A stretch of DNA of 44,129 nucleotides from Opitutia bacterium (GTDB lineage: Bacteria; Verrucomicrobiota; Verrucomicrobiia; Opitutales; Coraliomargaritaceae): positions 1-44,129 of the forward strand of contig PKCJ01000114.1 of NCBI GenBank assembly GCA_002862945.1, written 5' to 3'. The position numbers and the translations under genes were made by a program. Positions 1-7,351 of this stretch are shown one piece after another (position 1 is the stretch's first letter; every line of letters starts with the position of its first letter). The notes under the pieces are model-generated. The model saw nothing but the letters and a program-made list of their open reading frames with translations, made no database searches and was not told where the DNA came from.

Positions 1-1
1 A

Positions 2-298
2 TCTCAATCACTACCGATCCGTGTTTGGACTGTGAGTGTCGGCAGACAGGCGCAAAACCAAGCAGAGAAGTCTCACCCAATAAAGAACCAGTGGTTACGC
101 TGGAATCAGGTTCCGCTGTGGGACCGAAACATATCGCTATCGTTCTTGCGGTATGATGCAGCGTCGGGGAACTGGCAGCCAACAATCACTCGACGGGTGA
201 TGAGAGCGCCCAATGCCAGTGAATCGAGGAAAGAGAGCGTGGCGAGCTCCCAAACCTCACCTTTTGTAAAATCTTCGGATTCGATAACAGGTTATTAA
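2..298 (+). CDS. 3' end of an unrecognised gene (partial)
   Basis: The frame is open from the first bases of the window to a TAA stop at 296-298, directly in front of a strong hairpin terminator, which is what the end of a real gene looks like. About 98 residues are visible. They are rich in Arg, Ser, Trp and Asn, with no membrane segment and no motif I recognise. The gene's start lies outside the window. An ATG-like start inside the window is possible but unnecessary. The function is unknown, and the call rests on the open frame and the terminator position only. Confidence 0.45.
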   Translation, partial: SQSLPIRVWTVSVGRQAQNQAEKSHPIKNQWLRWNQVPLWDRNISLSFLRYDAASGNWQPTITRRVMRAPNASESRKESVASSQTSPFVKSSDSITGY

Positions 299-337
299 AA
301 AGTCCGTGATTCGGTAACGAATCGCGGGCTTTTTTTG
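297..337 (+). terminator. Rho-independent terminator, probably bidirectional
   Basis: A 12-bp stem (302-313 with 318-329, including G-U pairs) closes on a GTAA loop. It is followed by seven T on the plus strand and preceded by an A run that gives a T run on the minus strand. It sits between two convergent genes, so it can serve both. Confidence 0.85.
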
Positions 338-353
338 TGTCTAGATTTCTGTG

Positions 354-1328
354 TTAAACTGATCCTAAGAGCACGGCAGCGGCGGCTTCAATGCCAGATA
401 GCGCCGCCCCTTCAACTCTTGCGCCACCAAATGAATCGCCCGCAAGGGTCAGTTGAAGGCCGACATTTTGAAAGTAAAGATCGGGCCACGGGTTAATAGG
501 AGTGGTGAACCCCCACCGGTGGCAGTCGTATTCAAGGACGTTTGCGCTGAGATGCGGAGCCGCCGCGTCGAGCATGAGCGGGCCGCGCACTTCGTTAGGT
601 GAATCCCAATGCGCCTCAGCAAAATCTGCATCGGCATGTATAGTGATTGCAGAAACATTGGGTGAGATTCCCTTTTGCTGGTTGTCAGCGATCCAGGTAA
701 GTGGTGTTTCGTGTATTTTAATCCCGCCGGGTTCAGGTAAACCACTGGCACCATCTAGAATGGCAAGCGTTGCGAGACCACGTTCGTAACGAACGGCTCG
801 TAAGGCATCGCTTGCGCCGTTGGCGAAGGGCAATCCAGTCGCATCAAGCAAATTTAACGTCTGCGGAAGTGGCGCTGTGATTACTAGGTGCTTACCCAGA
901 AAAAAATCACCAGATGCGGTGCAAGCGATCCATCGATCTGCATCGCGAGATAGTTCGATGACCTGCTGAGAATTGCAGACATCAAGCTCCTTAGCTAGAT
1001 GCTTTGGGACATCAGTCATACCGTTGATCCCACAGTAACGAGGGTAACCGTCGGTATTGGAATCTTCAGGCAGGTGGCGAAACCACTCCTTTATGATGTC
1101 AGCTGAGAGCCAATCATCGGCATATGCTTGGAGGCGCGAGTCGCGCACCGTAAAATATTGTGCGCCATGATCCAGACGGCCCCCTGCCATACGGCGTGTC
1201 GCCATACGTCCCCCGAGACCGCGACCTTTGTCGAGTATGCGCACGGACTTATCTGCCTTGCGTAGTTCGGTCGCGCAAAGGAGACCAGAAATTCCAGCTC
1301 CGATAATAAGGACGTCTGTAGCTTTCAT
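354..1328 (-). CDS. Renalase-like NAD(P)/FAD-dependent oxidoreductase (COG3380)
   Basis: This 324-residue flavoprotein has an N-terminal dinucleotide-binding fold. The GxGxxG motif is at residues 10-15, followed by the acidic end of beta-2 and the GRGLGGRMATRR segment typical of amine-oxidase/renalase-type FAD proteins. The C-terminal GDSFGGARVEGAALSG stretch is the second FAD-contacting motif. Length and motif order fit COG3380. Bacterial renalases oxidise off-pathway dihydro-nicotinamide isomers, but the substrate here is not shown by sequence. It is the last gene of the photolyase operon, 27 bases after the epimerase gene. That arrangement resembles light-induced clusters in other bacteria, where such oxidoreductases accompany photolyases. 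The ATG at 1328 starts exactly at the FAD fold. Confidence 0.8.
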   Translation of the reverse strand: MKATDVLIIGAGISGLLCATELRKADKSVRILDKGRGLGGRMATRRMAGGRLDHGAQYFTVRDSRLQAYADDWLSADIIKEWFRHLPEDSNTDGYPRYCGINGMTDVPKHLAKELDVCNSQQVIELSRDADRWIACTASGDFFLGKHLVITAPLPQTLNLLDATGLPFANGASDALRAVRYERGLATLAILDGASGLPEPGGIKIHETPLTWIADNQQKGISPNVSAITIHADADFAEAHWDSPNEVRGPLMLDAAAPHLSANVLEYDCHRWGFTTPINPWPDLYFQNVGLQLTLAGDSFGGARVEGAALSGIEAAAAVLLGSV

Positions 1329-1355
1329 GAAGATAAAGAGGGCAAGTATCTGAGA

Positions 1356-2249
1356 TTAGGAAAGTGTATGTTTTAAAGCAATTTCGAGTTCGGCTTGCTG
1401 CCACTCAAAGCCAAGGTCAGTCAGTGACTTGGGAAGAACGCCCAAGTTGCAAAGAAGAGTTTCTTTACCCATTTCGCCGAAGAGTATTTTAACAAGACTC
1501 GCAGGCAGAGGAAAAACCGTGGGGCGACCCAAAACCTTACCGAGTGTTTTCGTAAACTTACTGTTTGTGACCTGCTCTGGTGCCACCGCGTTGACCGCTC
1601 CGTGCACGGCTAGATTTTCCATGGCGAAGACGTAGGCCGACACGAGGTCGGGCAAGCTGATCCAACTCATCTTTTGCCAGCCATGACCGATACGACCGCC
1701 GACACCCAGTTTAAAAAAAGGTAACATTTTAGCTAATGCGCCGCCGTAACCGGAAAGAACTATACCGGTGCGCATGAAAACGACACGAACACCAGCCTCG
1801 ATTGCAGGGTTAGCGGCACTCTCCCACTTGCGGCACACCTCAGCGAGAAAGCCTATACCCGACGGGCTACTTTCATCGGCAACTCCCTCATGTTGATCTC
1901 CGTAATAATTTGCGCCTGAGGCACAAATGAGGCTAGGAAGGACCTGCGACTGAGCAATTGTTTCTGCAAGTAAACGAGTACCATTAACGCGACTATTAAC
2001 GATGCGTTTTTTCGCTGATGATGACCAGCGCTGCGCTATTGGCTCACCCGCTAGGTGGACTACGACATCTATACCTTTCAGAGCTAACTTATCAATCTCT
2101 CCTCTACTGGGATCCCAAAAGAATTCATTAGCTGCTAAAACCTTTGATCTCTTTAAAAGAGATACGCTATAACCCTCCTTAGTAAGATATTTCAGAAGAG
2201 CGGTACCTACTAGGCCGCTTGACCCAGTCATTAGAATATTTTTTTTCAA
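1356..2249 (-). CDS. TIGR01777-family NAD-dependent epimerase (YfcH/SDR39U1-like)
   Basis: This 297-residue protein is an extended short-chain dehydrogenase-like protein with a Rossmann glycine motif near the N-terminus (MTGSSGLVG, residues 7-15) and the family ASGANYYGD segment. The last ~48 residues match the DUF1731 tail, including FGEMGKE and LPKSLTDLGFEW. The biochemical role of the family is not settled. The start is a TTG at 2249, four bases after the upstream stop; the ATG six codons later would cut into the first beta strand, so TTG is preferred. Tight spacing shows translation as part of the photolyase operon. Confidence 0.85.
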   Translation of the reverse strand: MKKNILMTGSSGLVGTALLKYLTKEGYSVSLLKRSKVLAANEFFWDPSRGEIDKLALKGIDVVVHLAGEPIAQRWSSSAKKRIVNSRVNGTRLLAETIAQSQVLPSLICASGANYYGDQHEGVADESSPSGIGFLAEVCRKWESAANPAIEAGVRVVFMRTGIVLSGYGGALAKMLPFFKLGVGGRIGHGWQKMSWISLPDLVSAYVFAMENLAVHGAVNAVAPEQVTNSKFTKTLGKVLGRPTVFPLPASLVKILFGEMGKETLLCNLGVLPKSLTDLGFEWQQAELEIALKHTLS

Positions 2250-2253
2250 GAGT

Positions 2254-3729
2254 TTAAGACCTTATCGTTTTTAAGTAATCTTCAGCTATCCCAAGAATTC
2301 TATTTTTATCACTCGGGTCCTTTTTATCGAAATTATTTATAAGCATGTTTACGCGAGGGTTCTTTTTCATTACTGACCTATTTTTATCCATAAATCTCCA
2401 GAAAAGAGCATCCCAGGTAGGGCACCATTCTCCTTTTGAATAATTACTCATCTTTAAGACATAATTACTTGAGCTTATGTAAGGCTTAGTCGCAAATGAT
2501 CCTCCATCAGAAAACTGGCTCATTCCAAAAACATTAGGAACCATAACCCATTCGTATGCATCTATATACATTTCCATGAACCATTGATAGACACTGTTTG
2601 GCTTAATCTCGCATAGCATCATGAAATTACCAAGTATCATCAATCGTTCAATGTGATGATTGTACCCAAATTTGATTACTTTCCTAATGCTGTCATCAAC
2701 CGGCAAAATACCTGTCTGAGCGGTATAAAATGCTTCAGGCATGGGCTCATTAAATCCCCAAAAATTACTAGTTCTAAATTCCTTTTCTCTGATCTCATAC
2801 ATTCCCCTGATAAACTCTCTCCAACCTATTATCTGACGAATGAAGCCTTCCAGCGAATTGATGGGTATTTCATTATCTTCAGAAAACTCTAAAGTCTTTT
2901 TAATTACACATGCAGGTGTCAAAAGACCGCAGTTTAGCATGGGAGATATCACGCTGTGATTAATAAATAATTCATCTTTTAAGATAGCATCTTCGTAAGA
3001 TCCAAACTCTTTAAACCTCTCATTTAAAAAATCTTCGAACCATTCTTGCGCTTCAATATGATTAGAAGGATACAATTGCGCGCTTGGCAATGAGCCTATA
3101 TTTTTAGGGAACTCTTCATTAATTTCATCGGCAGCTCTCTGAAATAAACTACCAGATGGATGACGAATTAATGGCACTTTTTTACTCTTAGGGTAGCTTT
3201 TTCTGTTGTCGGAATCAAAACTCCACTTACCCCCTCGCGGCAGATCGCTATCAATAAGAATATTATGTTTAATCCTCTGTTTTTTATAAAAATCTGCATG
3301 TCTAAAGATTTTTTTATCTGATCTAAAAAATGTATCCTCTGTTATACTACTATTTAGAAAACTTGCGTTAGAAACAGTAACTAGATGTATACTCTTATCA
3401 AAGGCGTACCTTTTAAAATCTGCGAATAAACCAGAGTCTATTGGATCTATGATAGTTAAGTCCGTTACTCCTTCGCTCTGAAAGAAATCAAAAAGCTTAG
3501 CTAAGTCAGACCTAGGGTCTTTTGCACTTATATAGTCATATTGTAAATCTATGGAATCTAAGCGCTTACAATATTCAAGTATTGCATGCCTTAGAAATAT
3601 AAGTTTATGTATATTATAATTGTACTTCTTGAAATACGAATTTTCCTCTAAGAGATAAATTTTATTAGCCCTTATTTCATCGGGTAATGTAAAAAATAGC
3701 TGGTTTGGTAATACTAAACTTATTTTCAT
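2254..3729 (-). CDS. Photolyase-related cryptochrome-like protein (COG3046), Fe-S cysteines mostly absent
   Basis: The 491-residue protein opens with the photolyase-like LPNQLF strand and contains the COG3046 signatures: HHIERLMILGNF, DAYEWVMVPNVFGMSQFSDGG and WDALFWRF. Relatives such as Agrobacterium PhrB (FeS-BCP, 6-4 photolyases) carry four cysteines for a 4Fe-4S cluster. Here only Cys436 of the EWC segment lies at a matching place. The CxxC pair before it is replaced by SNYSKGEW, and the more N-terminal cysteine is missing. FAD binding and a light or repair role are inferred from the family. The gene is visibly richer in A+T than its neighbours, suggesting recent acquisition. It starts 5 bases after the photolyase stop, so the two are co-translated. 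Confidence 0.85.
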   Translation of the reverse strand: MKISLVLPNQLFFTLPDEIRANKIYLLEENSYFKKYNYNIHKLIFLRHAILEYCKRLDSIDLQYDYISAKDPRSDLAKLFDFFQSEGVTDLTIIDPIDSGLFADFKRYAFDKSIHLVTVSNASFLNSSITEDTFFRSDKKIFRHADFYKKQRIKHNILIDSDLPRGGKWSFDSDNRKSYPKSKKVPLIRHPSGSLFQRAADEINEEFPKNIGSLPSAQLYPSNHIEAQEWFEDFLNERFKEFGSYEDAILKDELFINHSVISPMLNCGLLTPACVIKKTLEFSEDNEIPINSLEGFIRQIIGWREFIRGMYEIREKEFRTSNFWGFNEPMPEAFYTAQTGILPVDDSIRKVIKFGYNHHIERLMILGNFMMLCEIKPNSVYQWFMEMYIDAYEWVMVPNVFGMSQFSDGGSFATKPYISSSNYVLKMSNYSKGEWCPTWDALFWRFMDKNRSVMKKNPRVNMLINNFDKKDPSDKNRILGIAEDYLKTIRS

Positions 3730-3734
3730 TTAAA

Positions 3735-5168
3735 TTAAGAATTTTTCAAGGTGGCTAGGGCTTCTAACGCTCTCTTTCTTCCAAGCGAATGTTCGATTAT
3801 AGGTTTAGGGTAATCTATACCTAAATCTAAGCCAAAAGAATCTAGCTCAGGCTCAGATGCTTCCCAAGGCTCGTGAATGTACTTTGGGGTAACATTACTT
3901 AATTCGGGCACCCATCGCTTCACATAATCACCCTCGGGATCAAACTTCTTACCCTGAGTAATTGGATTAAAGACGCGAAAGTAAGGTGCGGCATCAGCAC
4001 CGCAGCCAGCGCTCCATTGCCAGCCGAGGGTATTACTGGCCAGATCGGCATCGACAAGCTTATCCCAAAACCAACTAGCCCCCTCGCGCCAGTCTTGCAG
4101 CAGATGCTTTACTAGGAGGGATGATACGACCATGCGAACGCGATTGTGCATCCACCCCGTGGCATAGAGCTGACGCATGCCCGCATCGATAATGGGGTAA
4201 CCTGTCTGCCCGCGCTGCCAGCGCTTGAGGGTAATCGAATCGGGCTGCCAAGGGAAATCGGCATACTTTTCGTGGAGTGGCGCAGTGGGTGTTTTCGGAA
4301 AGTGGTAGAGCACATTATAGGCAAACTCGCGCCAATAAATTTCCTTGGCATAAACCTGTGGCCCTTCTTTGCCAAGGTCGTGCTTAGCTATGAGTGCGTG
4401 CATAACTTGGCGCGGGCCGATCAAGCCCCAATGCAAATAAGGCGAGAGGCTCGATGTGCCATCTTCGCTTGGGATGTCACGGGCTTGGTTGTAGCCTTCG
4501 ACTGGTTGACTAAGAAATTTTTCTAGCCTTTCTTGGGCAGCTGCCTCACTCACTCGCCAATAGGAGTCAAATTTACGATACCACTGCTTACCCGCCAACA
4601 GACCATAAGAATCCAAAGCCTCCGTCTGCGGATAGGTATCGGGGAACTTTAACAAGTCAAAATCAGGCTCGGCAATCGGCTCAATCGGACGGTCTTTCAC
4701 CTTTTTCCAATAAGGCGTGTAAACCTTGTAGGGATTTCCCCCGCCCGTGGCGGCGGTGTGCGGTTCGTTAAGTAAGGAGCTGTTAAAACTCTCCACCTCG
4801 ACTCCATCCTCACGCAGTTGGCGCTTAATCGAAGCATCCAACTCCCTTTGTGGCGACTCGTAACGGCGATTCCAATAAACGCGCTTCGCTCCAGACTTTT
4901 CGATGATGTCCCTCAGCTGCCCTAAAGAGTCACCTTCTCTTAAAACTAGCTCACCCCCCCTACCTTTGAACGCCTCACTTAGGCTCTTCAAAGCCTGATG
5001 TAGCCACCACTTCGAAGCGGCACCTGGTGCCCAATCACCTGCCTCCTCGGGTGACCAGATGAAGATTGGAATAACAGGCGAGCCCGCCTCAATACAGGCC
5101 TTAAGGGCAGAATTGTCCCTGAGACGGAGATCCTTGCGGAACCACAAAATTGTAGGGCTTGAAGACAT
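3735..5168 (-). CDS. phrB: Deoxyribodipyrimidine photolyase (class I CPD photolyase)
   Basis: This enzyme uses blue light and reduced FAD to split cyclobutane pyrimidine dimers in DNA. The 477-residue length is standard. The N-terminal antenna-binding domain starts with ILWFRKDLRLRDN. The C-terminal FAD-binding helical domain contains WREFAYNVLYHFP, the DNA- and FAD-contacting WMHNRVRM segment, and the diagnostic ASNTLGWQWSAGCGAD and FRVFNP blocks. It is the first gene of a four-gene minus-strand operon and lies back to back with the nitroreductase gene, so its promoter is in the 92-base gap 5169-5260. No linked MerR/LitR-type light regulator is visible. The ATG at 5168 begins right at the first beta strand. 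Confidence 0.95.
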   Translation of the reverse strand: MSSSPTILWFRKDLRLRDNSALKACIEAGSPVIPIFIWSPEEAGDWAPGAASKWWLHQALKSLSEAFKGRGGELVLREGDSLGQLRDIIEKSGAKRVYWNRRYESPQRELDASIKRQLREDGVEVESFNSSLLNEPHTAATGGGNPYKVYTPYWKKVKDRPIEPIAEPDFDLLKFPDTYPQTEALDSYGLLAGKQWYRKFDSYWRVSEAAAQERLEKFLSQPVEGYNQARDIPSEDGTSSLSPYLHWGLIGPRQVMHALIAKHDLGKEGPQVYAKEIYWREFAYNVLYHFPKTPTAPLHEKYADFPWQPDSITLKRWQRGQTGYPIIDAGMRQLYATGWMHNRVRMVVSSLLVKHLLQDWREGASWFWDKLVDADLASNTLGWQWSAGCGADAAPYFRVFNPITQGKKFDPEGDYVKRWVPELSNVTPKYIHEPWEASEPELDSFGLDLGIDYPKPIIEHSLGRKRALEALATLKNS

Positions 5169-5260
5169 AGAGATAGAGCGTTAGTTATTAACTAAACTTA
5201 CACAAGAAAGAGATACTGATCGCCTCTTGATTCCACTATAAAACCAGTCACAATTGAAGA

Positions 5261-5866
5261 ATGGAAACAATCACCGCAATCAAAGAGCGTCGCTCGGTCA
5301 AACACTACGACCCGGCCCATGAAATGAGTGAGGCTGAGATCAACGCTCTCTTAGAATTGGCGCTGCTCTCACCGACTTCCTTTAACATGCAGCATTGGCG
5401 TTTCGTCGTCGTGACGGATACTGAAAAGCTTGCCGCCATTCAAGCGGCCGCTTGGAACCAAGCGCAAGTGACCGAAGCCTCCATCACTATCTTGCTCTGT
5501 GCCAAGCTAAATGCCCACGAGGACGCCGGCCGCTACTGGGTGCATGCCCCGCAGTCTGTGCAGGATATTCTTGTACCTATGATCTCCCCATTTTATCAGA
5601 ACAATGCGCAACTGCGGCGCGACGAAGCCATGCGCTCGATCGGCATCGCTGCGCAGACCCTCATGCTAACCGCCAAATCAATGGGTTACGACTCCTGCCC
5701 CATGATCGGTTTCGATCCTGAAAAAGTTGCCGAAATCATAGACCTACCTGAGAACCACGTGATCGGTATGATGCTAACTGTGGGTAAGGCACTTAAAGAC
5801 GCCAATGTCCGTAGCGGACAGCTGCCTTATGACGAGGTCGTGTTTCGCAACGGTTTTTCGAGCTAA
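5261..5866 (+). CDS. Nitroreductase-family FMN oxidoreductase
   Basis: The 201-residue protein has the FMN-binding N-terminus RRSVKHYD, then [17 protein letters not shown], which is the classic sequence around the FMN phosphate and ring. Near the C-terminus, [23 protein letters not shown] is the conserved helix and loop of small nitroreductase-like enzymes. Such enzymes use NAD(P)H to reduce quinones, nitro compounds or related substrates; the natural substrate cannot be read from sequence. It is divergent from the photolyase operon and shares its 92-base upstream gap. The ATG at 5261 gives the usual family N-terminus. Confidence 0.9.
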   Translation: METITAIKERRSVKHYDPAHEMSEAEINALLELALLSPTSFNMQHWRFVVVTDTEKLAAIQAAAWNQAQVTEASITILLCAKLNAHEDAGRYWVHAPQSVQDILVPMISPFYQNNAQLRRDEAMRSIGIAAQTLMLTAKSMGYDSCPMIGFDPEKVAEIIDLPENHVIGMMLTVGKALKDANVRSGQLPYDEVVFRNGFSS

Positions 5867-6017
5867 AGGTGATCCAAACTTGCGGGATCAAAATTTCGAG
5901 GCTAGAAAAATCCAAGTTTCCCCATGCCTAGGTTCTCAAAAACGGTCTCGCCAAATTTGCGCGATTCTTCTGAAAAATGTTTTGCTTCACCCTGCTCTGG
6001 GCAATTCAATCATACTC

Positions 6018-6368
6018 ATGTACGAACTATCAGGAACCGTAAAACAAATCTTCGAAGAGAAAACCTTTGGCAGTGGCTTTAATCTACGCGAATTCGTTGT
6101 CACTACCGAGGCCGACAAATATCCACAGGACATCTGCCTGCAGTGCATCAAAGAGAAAGTCGAAATGGTAAACCAGTTGAAAGAAGGCGAAAAAGTGAAA
6201 GTATCTTTCGACCTCCGTGGTCGCGAGTATCAAGGCCGCTACTTCGTCAATCTGAACGCTTGGAAGGTCGAGACCGCTGGCGCTGGATCTGATAGCTCCA
6301 GCAATGGCGACGAGCCGCCCCCCTTCGACCCATCCGACGAAATTTTAGACGAGGAGCCTCCGTTTTAA
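6018..6368 (+). CDS. DUF3127 protein (small OB-fold-like protein)
   Basis: The frame is open further upstream, but the protein clearly begins at the ATG at 6018 with [21 protein letters not shown], the normal start of DUF3127 proteins. The 116-residue product has the family [17 protein letters not shown] region and [23 protein letters not shown], which look like strands of a small nucleic-acid-binding barrel. The tail is acidic and proline-rich ([17 protein letters not shown]), resembling the acidic C-terminal tip of single-strand DNA-binding proteins. The family's function is not established. DNA binding is inferred from the fold resemblance and tail. Confidence 0.8.
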   Translation: MYELSGTVKQIFEEKTFGSGFNLREFVVTTEADKYPQDICLQCIKEKVEMVNQLKEGEKVKVSFDLRGREYQGRYFVNLNAWKVETAGAGSDSSSNGDEPPPFDPSDEILDEEPPF

Positions 6369-6443
6369 ACCTCCAGCTTAGTCAAAACTCAGTGGTTGCG
6401 CTTCATGATCAAATTCCTTTCTATATGTGCAAATTCTAAGTAA

Positions 6444-6878
6444 ATGAAACGCATCGTCATCATAAACGGCCCGAACCTCGATCGCCTCGGCATACGCGAG
6501 CCAGACATTTACGGCGACCAAACGCTGACCGATCTGGAGAATTTACTAACCGAAGAGGCAGAATCTTTGGGTGTGCAGGTGCAATTCTACCAGAGTAACC
6601 ACGAGGGCTTTATCATCGACGAAGTTGGAGAATATTCTGACTCAGAGGTGTTTGGCCTCATTCTCAACCCTGGCGCCCTCACCCACACCAGCCTCGCGCT
6701 CCGCGACGCCATAGCTGGGAGCGACCTACCGGCAATCGAAGTTCACATTAGCAATATTTATCGACGCGAAGACATCCGCCAGCACTCACTGACAGCTCCC
6801 GCCTGCATAGGTGTCATCTCAGGTCTCGGCTTCGATGGCTATGTCGCCGCATTGCGATATCTGGCGAATCTCGATTAA
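6444..6878 (+). CDS. aroQ: 3-dehydroquinate dehydratase, type II
   Basis: This enzyme catalyses the third step of the shikimate pathway, dehydration of 3-dehydroquinate to 3-dehydroshikimate. The 144-residue length is standard for the type II dodecameric enzyme. Visible motifs are IINGPNLDRLGIREPDIYG at the N-terminus (substrate-binding loop with catalytic Arg and Tyr), QSNHEG, LNPGALTHTS (substrate-binding Asn) and EVHISNIYRREDIRQHS with the catalytic His. It is a single gene between the DUF3127 and SWIB genes, in the same direction. Cytoplasmic. Confidence 0.96.
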   Translation: MKRIVIINGPNLDRLGIREPDIYGDQTLTDLENLLTEEAESLGVQVQFYQSNHEGFIIDEVGEYSDSEVFGLILNPGALTHTSLALRDAIAGSDLPAIEVHISNIYRREDIRQHSLTAPACIGVISGLGFDGYVAALRYLANLD

Positions 6879-6947
6879 TTTCAAAGACATTACTCACCGC
6901 AAATAAGGCAAACCGCCTCAAAATAACAAATAAAGAAAGATAACACC

Positions 6948-7277
6948 ATGGCAGACGAACCTAAAGGACTGAACAAACCCGTAAAACTCAAAGCCGATCT
7001 GGCTTCCTTCCTCGGAGCAAGCGAGCTCCCGCGCACAGAGATCACTAAAAAGCTCTGGGACTACATCAAAGGTCAAGGTCTCCAAACCAAGACCGAGAAC
7101 GGTGCTCCTGAAAACGCCGGCAAATATATTGTAGCCGACGCGAAACTAGTTTCTATCTTCAAAAATACAAGGTCGACCAGCAAGTCTGGTAAACTAACTG
7201 ACCTTACTAGTATCAGTGAAGGTGAAACTATCAACATGATGCAAATGGCGGCCGTGGTCGGCGCCAACATCGAATAA
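6948..7277 (+). CDS. SWIB/MDM2-domain protein
   Basis: The 109-residue protein is a single SWIB domain. The PVKLKADLASFLGASELPRTEITKKLWDYIKGQGLQ part is the first half, and LTDLTSISEGETINMMQMAAVVGANI closes it. SWIB domains are best known in eukaryotic chromatin remodelling complexes and chlamydial developmental proteins. Stand-alone bacterial copies occur mainly in Chlamydiae and Verrucomicrobia. DNA- or chromosome-related function is an inference. A strong terminator follows directly. There is no extra domain, and the length is typical of the short bacterial forms. Confidence 0.9.
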   Translation: MADEPKGLNKPVKLKADLASFLGASELPRTEITKKLWDYIKGQGLQTKTENGAPENAGKYIVADAKLVSIFKNTRSTSKSGKLTDLTSISEGETINMMQMAAVVGANIE

Positions 7278-7300
7278 GAATTATAGAAATTCATTTCCAA

Positions 7301-7333
7301 GACGGCTGTCTCTTTCGAGGCAGCCGTTTTTTG
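7301..7333 (+). terminator. Rho-independent terminator after SWIB gene
   Basis: The ACGGCTG/CAGCCGT stem closes on a short loop and is followed by TTTTTT, 24 bases after the SWIB stop codon. No T run is present on the opposite strand. Confidence 0.85.
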
Positions 7334-7351
7334 TAATCTCCTAGCTTCGAT

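Noticed and set aside
5169-5260. LitR/CarH-type operator for the photolyase operon
   Set aside because: No convincing repeat or TGTA-type inverted site could be read in this 92-base gap.
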